NCBI RefSeq assembly: GCF_002869745.1
Contig: NZ_PNOS01000009.1
Location: 1-64,000 of the forward strand
Direction of reading: 5' to 3'
DNA length: 64,000 bases
Source: Oceaniglobus roseus
Lineage (GTDB): Bacteria; Pseudomonadota; Alphaproteobacteria; Rhodobacterales; Rhodobacteraceae
In this document: one piece after another, positions 19,958-29,168 of the stretch
Layout: every line of letters begins with the position of its first letter
How positions within the stretch are numbered: the stretch's first letter is position 1
Translations under genes and position numbers: made by a program
Notes under the pieces: model-generated
Told to the model about the DNA's origin: nothing
Database searches by the model: none
Seen by the model: the letters and a program-made list of their open reading frames with translations, nothing else

Positions 19958-20982
19958 GGGGGGCGAAGACCAACCCCGGCCGCTTCTTCGAGGACTACCG
20001 GGTGGGCGAGGTGATCCGCCACGCCGTGCCCAGGACCGTCGGCGCGGGAGAGCGGGCGCTCTACCACGCGCTCTACCCGGCGCGCCACGCGCTCTACTCC
20101 TCCGACCGGTTCGCCCGGACCTGCGGGCTGCCGGCATCTCCCCTCGACGACCTGATCGCCTTCCACACCGTCTTCGGCAAGACGGTGCCCGACATCTCGC
20201 TCAACGCCATCGCCAACCTCGGCTATGCCGAAGGCCGCTGGCTGGCCCCGGTCTGGCCCGGCGACACCCTGCGTTCGGAGTCCGAGGTGATCGGGCTGAA
20301 GCAGAACTCGAACGGGAAAAGCGGCGTCGTCTGGGTGCGCACCCGGGGGCTGAACCAGCACGACGAGACCGTGCTGTCCTATGTCCGTTGGGTGATGGTG
20401 CGGCGCCTCGCACCGGGCGATGCGCCCGACACCGTGGTGCCCGACCTCGCCGCCGCCGTCGCCCCGCAGGATCTGGCGGTGCCGCAAGGCCTCGACTTCA
20501 CGGGATACGATTTCACCCTCGCCGGCGAACCCCACCGCCTTGGCGATTACACCCCCGGCGAGGTGATCGACCACGTCGACGGCGTCACCGTGGAAGAGGC
20601 CGAGCACATGCTCGCCACCCGCCTCTGGCAGAACACCGCGAAGGTCCACTTCGACGTCACGGCGCGCGAGGGCGGCCGCCTGATCTACGGCGGCCACGTC
20701 ATCTCGCTCGCCCGCGCGCTCAGCTTCAACGGGCTCGCGAACGCGCAGATGGTCGTCGGCCTCAACGGTGGCGCCCACGCCAACCCCTGCCTCGCCGGGG
20801 ACACGGTGCGCGCCTGGTCCGAAGTGCTCGACACCGCCGCGACCGCCGCCCCCGGCGTCGGCGCGATCCGCCTGAGGACGGTCGCGGTGAAGGGCGAGGG
20901 TGAAGGCCTGAAAGGCGAGGACGGCAGATACCTGCCCCACGTCCTGCTCGACCTCGACTACTGGGCGCTGATGCCCACCTGA
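19954..20982 (+). CDS. mch: Mesaconyl-C1-CoA hydratase (beta-methylmalyl-CoA dehydratase)
   Basis: A 342-residue protein made of two MaoC-like hot-dog halves. It carries GRFFEDYRVGEVIRHA at the start, SPLDDLIAFHTVFGKTVPDIS in the first half and YGGHVISLARALSFNGLANA in the second. In the ethylmalonyl-CoA pathway it hydrates mesaconyl-C1-CoA to beta-methylmalyl-CoA, which is later cleaved to glyoxylate and propionyl-CoA. Its length and its place near mcl2 and sdh match Rhodobacter mch. Confidence 0.92.
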   Translation: MRGAKTNPGRFFEDYRVGEVIRHAVPRTVGAGERALYHALYPARHALYSSDRFARTCGLPASPLDDLIAFHTVFGKTVPDISLNAIANLGYAEGRWLAPVWPGDTLRSESEVIGLKQNSNGKSGVVWVRTRGLNQHDETVLSYVRWVMVRRLAPGDAPDTVVPDLAAAVAPQDLAVPQGLDFTGYDFTLAGEPHRLGDYTPGEVIDHVDGVTVEEAEHMLATRLWQNTAKVHFDVTAREGGRLIYGGHVISLARALSFNGLANAQMVVGLNGGAHANPCLAGDTVRAWSEVLDTAATAAPGVGAIRLRTVAVKGEGEGLKGEDGRYLPHVLLDLDYWALMPT

Positions 20983-21146
20983 CCCGCCGCCGCCGGGGCG
21001 CGGCACGGCGGACCGCTGCCCGGGTCGAGACGCGGGGATGCCGCCTGCGGCAGTATCCTGCTGAAGGAAGAAGCGGGGACCAGGCCCGCGATCGGTACTC
21101 CGCCAAGGACCCTCCGGCGCGGGACGGCCGATCCGGAGGGCGCTGC

Positions 21147-21185
21147 CGCCCCCATCTTTGCTTCACAAATATCCCCGCCGGAGGC
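21147..21185 (-). repeat. Divergent copy of the dispersed repeat tail
   Basis: Read on the minus strand this stretch gives GATATTTGTGAAGCAAAGAT followed by a G run, the same tail as the repeats at 2465 and 3967, preceded by GCCTCCGGCGGG in place of the long hairpins. It lies between the convergent mch and deacetylase genes. Confidence 0.6.
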
Positions 21186-21240
21186 TCCCGAACTCCCGAC
21201 CGGCGCGACGATCGGGGCCGTGCGCGACCGCGCCGGTTCC

Positions 21241-22116
21241 CTAAAGGCCGAGAGCGCGGTAATGGTCGCTGATCGCCCCCGCGGTGGTGATCCAGACCCG
21301 CTCCCCGGCATGCTCCACGATATGCGCGAGCGCGCGTTCGAGATGCCTCAGCCGGTGCGGCTGTCCCACGAGATAGCCGTGCAGCGCGATGCCCATGACC
21401 AGCGGGCGGCGGCGGCTTTCCTCCAGCATCACGTCGAAGGCGTCGACGATCATCGCGCCGAACTCCCGCCCCTCGCGTTTCCGCCCGACGATCTGGGGAA
21501 TGTCGTTCAGCTCCTGCGGATAGGGGACCGACAGGATCCGCCCGCCCCGGGTCTTCATCCACACCGGCTGGTCGTCGTGGCACCAGTCGAGGAGATAGTC
21601 ATAGCCCGCCTCCTGCAGAAGGTCCGGGGTCACCTCGCTCTGGCTGATCCAGGGACCGAGCCAGCCCTTCGGCGCGCGGCCCTCCTGCCGCGTCAGTTCG
21701 GCCGTGGCTTCGGCGATCAGGGCCGCTTCCCCGGCCTCCGGCAGCACGCCCTGCCGCTCGGCATTGGTGCGCCCGTGCCCGGCGATCTCGTCGCCGCGGG
21801 CGCGGAAGGCCTCGATCACGCCGGGCGCCTCGCCGTAGGCGGCGCTGTTGGCGAGGACCGTCACCGGCAGGGACAGCCGGTCGAACATCTCGATCATCCG
21901 GAACAGGCCGACCCGGTTGCCGTAGTCGCGCCAGGCGAAGTTCAGCACGTCCGGTTGCGGCCCGCCCGGCGCGAGTTCGGCGCCAAGCCCCTCGCCGAAC
22001 GGGAAGACCTCGACGTTGACGCCAAGGTAGACGGCCAGCCGTCTGCCGCCGGGCCAGTCGAAACCGGGCCGTGCGGTGATGGGCGAGAAGGGGTAACGGG
22101 CGTGGTGGCGGAGCAT
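21241..22116 (-). CDS. Polysaccharide deacetylase (NodB-fold) family, PuuE/allantoinase-like
   Basis: A 291-residue NodB-homology hydrolase. It has GVNVEVFPFGEG near residue 32, FAWRDYGNRVGLFRMIEMFD, then DEIAGHGRTNAERQ with the metal-site His, and ALHGYLVGQPHRL near the C-terminus. This arrangement is that of the PuuE-like, peritrichous-hydrolase branch, which includes uric-acid-pathway allantoinases rather than chitin deacetylases. No signal peptide. No purine catabolic genes flank it, so the substrate is open. GAGG precedes the ATG. Confidence 0.82.
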   Translation of the reverse strand: MLRHHARYPFSPITARPGFDWPGGRRLAVYLGVNVEVFPFGEGLGAELAPGGPQPDVLNFAWRDYGNRVGLFRMIEMFDRLSLPVTVLANSAAYGEAPGVIEAFRARGDEIAGHGRTNAERQGVLPEAGEAALIAEATAELTRQEGRAPKGWLGPWISQSEVTPDLLQEAGYDYLLDWCHDDQPVWMKTRGGRILSVPYPQELNDIPQIVGRKREGREFGAMIVDAFDVMLEESRRRPLVMGIALHGYLVGQPHRLRHLERALAHIVEHAGERVWITTAGAISDHYRALGL

Positions 22117-22216
22117 GCGGGACCTCGGAACTTGAGCTGCCGCGCGACTTCAGCAGGCTTTCGCGCCCGGCACAACGACAGGTCCCGGCCATCCGCGGCG
22201 GCCGGCGGGCGGGGCG

Positions 22217-22260
22217 CCGGTTTCCTGCAGGAAACCGGGTCATTTTCCTTCAGGAAAATG
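22217..22260. promoter_or_regulatory. Tandem TTTCCT-N-CAGGAAA palindromes in the deacetylase-sdhC gap
   Basis: This 321-bp divergent gap (22117-22437) holds two palindromes sharing one core: TTTCCTGCAGGAAA (22221-22234, extended to a perfect 22-bp palindrome by CCGG on each side) and TTTCCTTCAGGAAA (22244-22257, extended by CA and TG). Starts are 23 bp apart. They lie 105-140 bp upstream of the deacetylase and about 180 bp upstream of sdhC. They look like paired operators or a dispersed repeat; I cannot tell which. Confidence 0.5.
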
Positions 22261-22437
22261 ATGCCGCGCGGGGTCCGGGGTGCGGGCGCGGCAATCGCGC
22301 GCCGCGGCAGGTGCGTCCAATGGCGCGGCGGAAATTGTCCGATTGCCGTGGCTTGCAGGTGCCTGCCGCTATAGGATAGCCCATAGCCAAGAGAAAATTG
22401 CGCCGCGCCGCAGCGGCCAGGAAAAGGGAAGACGGCC

Positions 22438-22821
22438 ATGGCTGACGTCAACCGGGGCAACCGGCCCCTCTCGCCGCATCTGTCGATCTACAGACCGCAG
22501 CTGACCTCGATCACCTCGATCCTGACCCGGATCACCGGCAACGCGCTGATCGTCGCTGCGCTGCTGATCGTCTGGTGGTTCGTCGCCGCCAGCGTCTCGG
22601 CCGAAGCCTTCGCGACCGCCGACGCGGTGCTGACCGGATGGTTCGGCGATCTGGTGCTGTTCCTGTCGGTGCTGGCCCTGTGGTACCATAGCCTTGCCGG
22701 GCTGCGTCACCTCTACTGGGACACGGGCCGGGGCATGGACATCGAGACGGCCGAGAAGCTCGGCTGGGCCTGCATCGGCGGTTCTGTCGTGCTGACGGTG
22801 CTGACCGTCCTCGTGGTCTGA
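22438..22821 (+). CDS. sdhC: Succinate dehydrogenase cytochrome b556 subunit
   Basis: A 127-residue membrane anchor with three spans. The family signature RPLSPHLSIYRPQ is at residues 9-21 and the haem-ligand region LWYHSLAGLRHLYWD is near 81-95. It binds haem b and ubiquinone with SdhD in complex II. It opens the sdh operon; AAGGGAAGAC precedes the ATG. Confidence 0.97.
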   Translation: MADVNRGNRPLSPHLSIYRPQLTSITSILTRITGNALIVAALLIVWWFVAASVSAEAFATADAVLTGWFGDLVLFLSVLALWYHSLAGLRHLYWDTGRGMDIETAEKLGWACIGGSVVLTVLTVLVV

Positions 22822-22834
22822 AGGAGACAGAGAC

Positions 22835-23206
22835 ATGACGTTCATGACAGACAGGAAGCGCGCCGTCGGCCTCGGTTCGGCCAAGTCCGGCACGGCGCAC
22901 CACTGGCAGATGACGCTGAGCTCGGTGGGTCTCCTGATCCTCGTGCCGCTCTTCGTCTTCACCTTCGGCCCGATCCTCGGCGGCAGCTGGGAAGAGGTCA
23001 CGGCCTATTACGCGCAGCCCCTCCCGGCGGTGATCGCCGGGCTGACGCTGGCCGTCGGGTTCCTGCATTTCCGCAACGGCTGCCAGGTGCTGATCGAGGA
23101 CTATACCGACGGCGTCGCGCGCAAGGCGCTGATCGTCGCCGTGACCTGCCTCAGCTGGGGCGCTGCGGCATTGGGTCTGCTCGGCATTGTCCGGCTGGCG
23201 CTGTGA
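22835..23206 (+). CDS. sdhD: Succinate dehydrogenase hydrophobic membrane anchor subunit
   Basis: A 123-residue, three-span anchor subunit with the alphaproteobacterial pattern GSAKSGTAHHWQMTLSSV and LHFRNGCQVLIEDY; the His in FLHFR is the expected haem ligand region. It starts 13 bp after sdhC with GAAGGAGA before the ATG. Membrane partner of SdhC in complex II. Confidence 0.96.
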   Translation: MTFMTDRKRAVGLGSAKSGTAHHWQMTLSSVGLLILVPLFVFTFGPILGGSWEEVTAYYAQPLPAVIAGLTLAVGFLHFRNGCQVLIEDYTDGVARKALIVAVTCLSWGAAALGLLGIVRLAL

Positions 23207-23248
23207 AATATCTGACCGACATCAACCGTATGAACGGGAGCTTGCCGC

Positions 23249-25054
23249 ATGGCTGCATATGATTACGAGACCCATGAATACGACGTGGTCGTCGTGGGCG
23301 CCGGCGGTGCCGGTCTGCGGGCGACCCTCGGGATGGCGGAGCAGGGGCTGAAGACGGCCTGCGTGACCAAGGTGTTCCCGACCCGCTCGCACACCGTGGC
23401 GGCGCAGGGCGGCATCGCCGCCTCGCTGTCGAACATGGGGCCGGACAACTGGCAGTGGCACATGTACGACACCGTGAAGGGGTCGGACTGGCTGGGTGAC
23501 ACGGACGCCATGGAATACCTCGCCCGCGAGGCGCCGAAGGCCGTGTACGAGCTGGAGCACTACGGCGTGCCCTTCTCGCGCACCGAGGACGGCAAGATCT
23601 ACCAGCGGCCGTTCGGCGGCCACACGACCGAGTTCGGCGAGGGCCCGCCGGTGCAGCGCACCTGCGCCGCCGCCGATCGCACCGGCCACGCGATCCTGCA
23701 CACGCTCTATGGCCAGAGCCTGAAGCAGAAGGCGCAGTTCTACATCGAGTATTTCGCGATCGACCTCATCATGTCCGAGGACGGCGTCTGCCAGGGCGTG
23801 CTCTGCTGGAAGCTCGACGACGGCACGCTGCACCTCTTCGCGGCGAAGATGGTGGTGCTGGCGACCGGCGGCTACGGCCGCGCCTATTTCAGCGCCACTT
23901 CCGCCCACACCTGCACCGGCGACGGCGGCGGGATGACGGCGCGCGCCGGGCTGCCGCTCCAGGACATGGAATTCGTGCAGTTCCACCCCACCGGCATCTA
24001 CGGCGCGGGCTGCCTCATCACCGAGGGCGCGCGGGGCGAGGGCGGTTACCTCACCAACTCCGAGGGCGAGCGGTTCATGGAGCGCTATGCGCCGACCTAC
24101 AAGGACCTCGCCTCGCGCGACGTGGTCAGCCGCTGCATGACCATGGAGATCCGCGAGGGCCGGGGCGTCGGCAAGGACGGCGACCACATCCACCTGAACC
24201 TGAACCACCTGCCCAAAGAGGCCCTTCAGGAGCGGCTGCCGGGGATCAGCGAATCCGCCAAGATCTTCGCCGGCGTCGACGTCACGAAGGAGCCGATCCC
24301 GGTCCTGCCGACCGTGCACTACAACATGGGCGGCATCCCCACGAACTACTGGGGCGAGGTGCTGGCGCCGACGGCGGACAACCCCGACAACATCTCGCCG
24401 GGCCTGATGGCCGTGGGCGAGGCGGGCTGCGCCTCGGTCCATGGCGCCAACCGCCTGGGCTCGAACTCGCTGATCGACCTCGTGGTGTTCGGCCGCGCCG
24501 CGGCGATCCGGGCGGGCAAGATCGTGGATCCCGCCACCGCCGTTCCGACCCCGAACAAGCGGTCCATCGAGGCCGCGCTCAGCCGGTTCGACGGGCTGCG
24601 CTATGCCAAGGGCCACGTGCCCACGGCGGAACTGCGCCTCGAGATGCAGAAGACGATGCAGGCCGACGCCGCCGTCTTCCGCACCGACGAGACGCTGAAC
24701 GCGGGCCAGAAGAAGATGGAGGAGGTCGCGGCGAAGCTTTCGGACATCAAGGTGACGGACACCTCGATGATCTGGAACTCGGACCTCATGGAGACGCTCG
24801 AGCTCGAGAACCTGATGCCGAACGCGGTGGCGACGATCACCGCGGCGGCGGCGCGGAAGGAAAGCCGGGGTGCCCATGCCCACGAGGATTACCCCGAGCG
24901 CGACGACGAGAACTGGCGCAAGCACTCGCTGATCTGGTTCAAGGGGCAGAAGGCCTCGCTCGGCTATCGCGGGGTGCACATGCAGCCGCTCACCAGCCAC
25001 AACGACGGCGGCATCGACCTGAAGAAGATCGCGCCGAAGAAGAGGGTGTACTGA
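23249..25054 (+). CDS. sdhA: Succinate dehydrogenase flavoprotein subunit
   Basis: A 601-residue flavoprotein that oxidises succinate to fumarate. The dinucleotide-binding VVGAGGAG is near residues 15-22, the FAD-bonding histidine is H48 in [10 protein letters not shown], and the active-site region HPTGIYGAG and [11 protein letters not shown] are in place. Its TGA overlaps the ATG of the next small gene by one base. Confidence 0.98.
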   Translation: MAAYDYETHEYDVVVVGAGGAGLRATLGMAEQGLKTACVTKVFPTRSHTVAAQGGIAASLSNMGPDNWQWHMYDTVKGSDWLGDTDAMEYLAREAPKAVYELEHYGVPFSRTEDGKIYQRPFGGHTTEFGEGPPVQRTCAAADRTGHAILHTLYGQSLKQKAQFYIEYFAIDLIMSEDGVCQGVLCWKLDDGTLHLFAAKMVVLATGGYGRAYFSATSAHTCTGDGGGMTARAGLPLQDMEFVQFHPTGIYGAGCLITEGARGEGGYLTNSEGERFMERYAPTYKDLASRDVVSRCMTMEIREGRGVGKDGDHIHLNLNHLPKEALQERLPGISESAKIFAGVDVTKEPIPVLPTVHYNMGGIPTNYWGEVLAPTADNPDNISPGLMAVGEAGCASVHGANRLGSNSLIDLVVFGRAAAIRAGKIVDPATAVPTPNKRSIEAALSRFDGLRYAKGHVPTAELRLEMQKTMQADAAVFRTDETLNAGQKKMEEVAAKLSDIKVTDTSMIWNSDLMETLELENLMPNAVATITAAAARKESRGAHAHEDYPERDDENWRKHSLIWFKGQKASLGYRGVHMQPLTSHNDGGIDLKKIAPKKRVY

Positions 25055-25356
25055 TGAAGAAGCTCCTCGCCCTGATGACGGTCGGCGCCTGCCTGGCCAC
25101 CGCGGGCTCTGCCATGGCCGGGGGGCGCGCGCTCTGCCCCGCGGGATATGCCGTCGGGCAGGATGCGCGGGGCCGCACGGTCTGCGTGGCGTCGGCCGCG
25201 ACGCCGGTGCGCGGGCTTGCGGTGCTGAAGGTCCAGCGGGAATATCGCAACGGCCGCCTGTGCCTCTATCCCTACCGCCCCTCGGACATGGTGTTCATCG
25301 GTGGCGCGGGATACCTGACGAAGGACCAAGCGCGCCGGCGGCAGGGCTGTCTGTGA
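25054..25356 (+). CDS. Small secreted protein between sdhA and sdhB
   Basis: A 100-residue protein with a clear signal peptide, [22 protein letters not shown], and a mature part with four cysteines (ALCPAG, TVCVAS, RLCLYP, QGCL), so probably disulfide-bonded in the periplasm. I recognise no domain. It is coupled to sdhA by a one-base overlap (TGATG). Small genes at this place in sdh operons occur, to my knowledge, in other Rhodobacter genomes. Confidence 0.8.
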   Translation: MKKLLALMTVGACLATAGSAMAGGRALCPAGYAVGQDARGRTVCVASAATPVRGLAVLKVQREYRNGRLCLYPYRPSDMVFIGGAGYLTKDQARRRQGCL

Positions 25357-25670
25357 AGCCGCTCCTGCTGATCCTGGCCGGTGCGAGCCTTGCGGCCTGC
25401 ACCCCCACGGCGCGCGACGACCTGACGCGTGCCGCGGCGCGCAACGCGATCCGGCCGGTGGTGGCGCAGCGGCTGCCCGGCGTGCCGGTCGAACCTGCCA
25501 TCGACTGCATCATCGACAACGCCGCGTCGAACGAACTGCTGGGTCTCGCCTCGGACGCCGTGACCGGGCCGACGGCCAGCACCGTGCAGTCCGTCACCCA
25601 GATCGCGTCGCGTCCCGCGACGATCCAATGCCTGGCGGCCGAGGGGTTGCCGGCGCTCTTGAGAACATAG
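25353..25670 (+). CDS. Small lipoprotein between sdhA and sdhB
   Basis: A 105-residue lipoprotein: signal [15 protein letters not shown] with lipidated Cys at residue 16. The mature part has two more cysteines (IDCIID and IQCLAA) that could pair. No known domain. The start is GTG at 25353, overlapping the preceding stop (GTGA). Its stop is 10 bp before the sdhB ATG, within the operon. Confidence 0.8.
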   Translation: MKPLLLILAGASLAACTPTARDDLTRAAARNAIRPVVAQRLPGVPVEPAIDCIIDNAASNELLGLASDAVTGPTASTVQSVTQIASRPATIQCLAAEGLPALLRT

Positions 25671-25680
25671 GAGCAGAGAC

Positions 25681-26460
25681 ATGGTCCAACTGACCCTGCC
25701 GAAGAACAGCCGGATCAAGACCGGCAAGACCTGGCCGAAGCCCGAGGGCGCGACCAACCTGCGCACGTTCAACATCTACCGCTGGAACCCGGACGACGGG
25801 CAGAACCCGCGGGTCGACACCTATTTCGTCGACATGGACACCTGCGGGCCGATGGTTCTGGACGCGCTCATCAAGATCAAGAACGAGATCGACCCGACCC
25901 TGACCTTCCGCCGCTCCTGCCGCGAGGGGATCTGCGGCTCCTGCGCGATGAACATCGACGGCGTGAACACGCTGGCCTGCATTCGCGGCATGGACGAGAT
26001 CAAGGGCGACGTGAAGATCTATCCGCTGCCGCACATGCCGGTGGTCAAGGACCTGATCCCGGACCTCACCCATTTCTACGCCCAGCACGCCTCGATCCAG
26101 CCCTGGCTCGAGACCAAGACCCCGGCGCCCGCGAAGGAGTGGAAGCAGAGCGTGGAGGACCGCCGCAAGCTCGACGGACTCTACGAGTGCATCATGTGCG
26201 CCTGCTGCTCGACGTCCTGTCCCTCCTACTGGTGGAACGGCGACCGCTATCTCGGGCCGGCCGCGCTGCTCCAGGCCTATCGCTGGATCATCGACACCCG
26301 CGACGAGGCGACGGGCGAGCGGCTGGACGATCTCGAGGATCCGTTCAAGCTGTATCGCTGCCACACGATCATGAACTGCGCCAAGACCTGCCCGAAGGGG
26401 CTGAACCCGGCGAAGGCGATCAGCGAGATCAAGCAGCTGATGGTCGAGCGTACCGTCTGA
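25681..26460 (+). CDS. sdhB: Succinate dehydrogenase iron-sulfur subunit
   Basis: A 259-residue subunit carrying three Fe-S clusters. The [2Fe-2S] ligands are C80, C85, C88 and C100; the ferredoxin-like half has [13 protein letters not shown] and [15 protein letters not shown] for the [4Fe-4S] and [3Fe-4S] centres. It passes electrons from the SdhA flavin to quinone. AGGAG precedes the ATG. It closes the sdh set. Confidence 0.98.
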   Translation: MVQLTLPKNSRIKTGKTWPKPEGATNLRTFNIYRWNPDDGQNPRVDTYFVDMDTCGPMVLDALIKIKNEIDPTLTFRRSCREGICGSCAMNIDGVNTLACIRGMDEIKGDVKIYPLPHMPVVKDLIPDLTHFYAQHASIQPWLETKTPAPAKEWKQSVEDRRKLDGLYECIMCACCSTSCPSYWWNGDRYLGPAALLQAYRWIIDTRDEATGERLDDLEDPFKLYRCHTIMNCAKTCPKGLNPAKAISEIKQLMVERTV

Positions 26461-26461
26461 C

Positions 26462-27259
26462 ATGACGCCCGCCCCGGACGGCACCCAGCCCGCGCCGGGG
26501 CCCGCGTCAAGCGCTGCCTTCAGCGTCGTCATGGTCGATTACGACGGCGCGGTGTCGCGCGACGATTTCCGCCGCGCCGTGGCCGCGCTGGCCGCCCAGA
26601 CCTGCGACGATTTCGAGCTTCTGGTCTATCACGACGGGCCGAAGGCCGCCGCCTATGACGACGACCTGGCCGACACGCCGCGCCCGTCGCGGATGCGCAC
26701 AGTGGTGACCGGGGCGCGCGCCAACGACTGGGGCCATTCCAACCGCGACCGCGGCATCCGCGAGGCGACGGGCCGCTGGATCGTCCACACCAACGCCGAC
26801 AACCTGTTCTATCCGCAGGCGATCGAACGCCTGAAGGCGGCGGTGACCTCCGACGCGCCCTATTTCGCCGCGCGCCAGCGGCCGCTCGGCTGGGGGACGA
26901 AGAGCATCGCCAAGCGCTGGGACAGGTGGTTCGGCAGCAACCTCCAGGGTCGCGCGCTGGAGCGGGTGACGGAGCGGCAGATCGTGATCTACGCCGTGCT
27001 GATGCGCGGCATGATCCCGGCCGGGAACCGCTTTCGCCGGGTGCCCGAGGCGGGGCAGGGGCAGGCGATGGTCATGGGCGGGGTGCCGGTGCGCCACGGC
27101 ATGATCGACGCGATGCAGCTGGTCATGCGGCGCGACCTGTGGCTGGCCGAAGGCGGCTGGTCGGACCGCAGCGCGGAGTCCGACGGGGTCCTGTACACGC
27201 GCTTTGCCGCCAAATACAACGTGCTGGTCCTGCCCGAAATCCTTGGGGAACACTGGTGA
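26462..27259 (+). CDS. Glycosyltransferase, GT-A fold (family 2-like)
   Basis: A 265-residue protein with a GT2-like N-terminal nucleotide-sugar domain: FSVVMVDYDGAVSRDDF, AALAAQTCDDFELLVYHDG, and the acidic IVHTNADNLFYP motif near residue 115 in the DxD position. No membrane span. It starts 2 bp after the sdhB stop and its own TGA overlaps the next ATG, so it may be read with the sdh message. Acceptor and sugar are unknown. Confidence 0.75.
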   Translation: MTPAPDGTQPAPGPASSAAFSVVMVDYDGAVSRDDFRRAVAALAAQTCDDFELLVYHDGPKAAAYDDDLADTPRPSRMRTVVTGARANDWGHSNRDRGIREATGRWIVHTNADNLFYPQAIERLKAAVTSDAPYFAARQRPLGWGTKSIAKRWDRWFGSNLQGRALERVTERQIVIYAVLMRGMIPAGNRFRRVPEAGQGQAMVMGGVPVRHGMIDAMQLVMRRDLWLAEGGWSDRSAESDGVLYTRFAAKYNVLVLPEILGEHW

Positions 27260-27969
27260 TGCGGTCATTGCGCGAATACTGGCATCGCCTCCGGCGGCCC
27301 GACCGGCTGACCTACCGCGGGCTGACCGTGCCGATCGACCGCGATTTCGTGCCGAAGGCGGTGGTGAAACAGCTTCTGCGCGACGATTACGAGACGCCCG
27401 AGATCGACGCGGCCTTGGCGCTGGTGCGCCCCGACGACCGGGTGCTGGAGATCGGCAGCGGGCTGGGCGTGGTCTCGGGCCTCGTCGCGCGGCGGCTGAG
27501 CTCGGGCCGGGTGCTGACCTTCGACGCCAATCCCCATCTCCAGCCGCGGCTGGCCGCGCTGCACCGGCTGAACGCAATTAGCAATGTCGAGACGCGGCAC
27601 GGCATCCTGATGCGCGCGCCCTCGGCGCCCACCGTGACGTTCCACCTGAACCGCCATTTTCCCGAAGGCAGCGTCGCGGGCGGTGCCGGCACTGTCGAGG
27701 CGATCGAGGTGCCGGTGCATGACTGGGACGGGGTGCGGGCCGACTTCGCGCCGAACGTCCTGATCTGCGACATCGAGGGGGCGGAGGCGGACCTGCTGGT
27801 CGGGGCCGAGCTCGGTGGCATCCGCGCACTGGTGATAGAGCTTCATCCCGAGGTGGTGCCCGCACCGCGCCTCGCCGCGCTGGAGACCTTCCTGGGGAAG
27901 GCGGGCTTCACCCCCCGGCCCGACCTCGCCGCCGGCACGGTCGTGGCCTGGGAGCGCGCCGCGTCCTGA
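27259..27969 (+). CDS. FkbM family methyltransferase
   Basis: A 236-residue SAM-dependent methyltransferase. The glycine-rich SAM motif VLEIGSGLGVVSGLVA is near residues 57-72, DANPH follows as the acidic motif, and ICDIEGAEADLL near 170 is the FkbM signature. The substrate is unknown; pairing with a glycosyltransferase (one-base overlap, TGATG) suggests a sugar or glycan target. It is convergent with deoD. Confidence 0.85.
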   Translation: MRSLREYWHRLRRPDRLTYRGLTVPIDRDFVPKAVVKQLLRDDYETPEIDAALALVRPDDRVLEIGSGLGVVSGLVARRLSSGRVLTFDANPHLQPRLAALHRLNAISNVETRHGILMRAPSAPTVTFHLNRHFPEGSVAGGAGTVEAIEVPVHDWDGVRADFAPNVLICDIEGAEADLLVGAELGGIRALVIELHPEVVPAPRLAALETFLGKAGFTPRPDLAAGTVVAWERAAS

Positions 27970-27980
27970 GCGCCGTCGAC

Positions 27981-28694
27981 TCAGGCGGGATCGGGAAAGG
28001 CCGCCTCCAGCGCGATCTCGACCATGTCGGCAAAGCTGCGCTCCCGTTCGTCGGAGGGCAGCGCCTCTCCGGTTTCGAGGTGGTCGCTGATCGTCAGCAC
28101 CGCCAGCGCGCGACACCCGTAGCGCGCCGCGAGGGTGTAGAGTTCGGCCGTCTCCATCTCGACCGCGATCGCGCCGTGGTCGGTCAGCAGCGCGGTCAGG
28201 TCCGAGCGGTGGTCGTAGAAGGTGTCGGTCGAGTGGATCCCGCCGACATGCACCGGCAGGGCGCGGCGCCGCGCGGCGTCGAATGCACGGTGCAACAGGG
28301 TGAAATCTGCGCAGGGCGCAAAGTTCAAACCGCGGAAAAGGCCCGAGGACGGCGTGGAGAAAGACGATGCCGCCTGCGCAAGTACGATATCCCTAATACC
28401 TACCTCTGGTTGCATGCCGCCGGCGGACCCGATGCGGATCAGTGTTCTTGCGCCGTAATCCCGGATCAATTCGTTCGCATAGATCGAAAGGGAGGGCATC
28501 CCCATCCCGGTTCCATGAATTGTCACCGGATGTCCGCGCCAGCTGCCGGTAAAGCCGAGCATGCCGCGAACTCGGTTCGCGCAACGGGGATCGTCCAGAA
28601 ATCGTTCAGCCGCCCATTGGGCGCGCAGCGGATCGCCGGGCAAAAGGACCGTTTCGGCGATCTGCCCGGGCTCCGCCCCGATATGCACCGTCAT
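27981..28694 (-). CDS. deoD: Purine-nucleoside phosphorylase, DeoD type
   Basis: A 237-residue hexameric-type purine nucleoside phosphorylase. It shows [13 protein letters not shown] near residue 15, [25 protein letters not shown] for phosphate binding and [14 protein letters not shown] for the ribose, with Asp in TISDHL. It splits purine nucleosides to base and (deoxy)ribose-1-phosphate. A second, trimeric-type enzyme is encoded at 39556. Confidence 0.95.
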   Translation of the reverse strand: MTVHIGAEPGQIAETVLLPGDPLRAQWAAERFLDDPRCANRVRGMLGFTGSWRGHPVTIHGTGMGMPSLSIYANELIRDYGARTLIRIGSAGGMQPEVGIRDIVLAQAASSFSTPSSGLFRGLNFAPCADFTLLHRAFDAARRRALPVHVGGIHSTDTFYDHRSDLTALLTDHGAIAVEMETAELYTLAARYGCRALAVLTISDHLETGEALPSDERERSFADMVEIALEAAFPDPA

Positions 28695-28706
28695 TGCCGT
28701 GCCGGA

Positions 28707-29021
28707 TCAGATTTCGAACATGTCGAGCGACTGGTTGCGCTCGAGCGCCTCCTTGATCCAGGCCGGCTGCCGTCCGCGTCCCGTCCAGGTCTGCGTGGGA
28801 TTTTCGGGATTGCGGTATTTCGGCGGGTTCTTCTGCTGCGTCTTGCGGCTGCCTTTCGCGGCCTCGACCAGTTCGTCCAGGTCGAAGCCATGCTCCTTGG
28901 CGGCGGCCGCGGCGGCCTTGCGGGCCTCGGCCTTCCTGCGCGCGTCGAGCGTATTCAGCGCGGTGTCCACCTCCTCGCGAAGTTTCAGCAGTTCCTTCCG
29001 GGAGAGAGCATCAAGTTCCAT
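28707..29021 (-). CDS. H-NS family nucleoid-associated regulator (HvrA-like)
   Basis: A 104-residue DNA-binding protein with an N-terminal coiled-coil dimerisation part (ELLKLREEVDTALNTLDARR) and a C-terminal H-NS DNA-binding motif TWTGRGRQPAWIKEAL around residues 77-92. In Rhodobacter, HvrA/Spb proteins of this type modulate photosynthesis and nitrogen genes. The start at 29021 is preferred over an upstream ATG because GGAAAGAT precedes it and the family begins ELDALSRKEL. Confidence 0.9.
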   Translation of the reverse strand: MELDALSRKELLKLREEVDTALNTLDARRKAEARKAAAAAAKEHGFDLDELVEAAKGSRKTQQKNPPKYRNPENPTQTWTGRGRQPAWIKEALERNQSLDMFEI

Positions 29022-29168
29022 TTCATCTTTCCAGCTTGACAGGGCCGAGGTGCCGCCCACTGCCAATGGTTTTTTGCGCCTTTTCCGGAATTGGCAAGAC
29101 AAAACTTCCTGAAATTCGGAAATGAGCGACTATCCGGAGAAAAGGAGCTGGATTGCGGTTGAAGAAGT

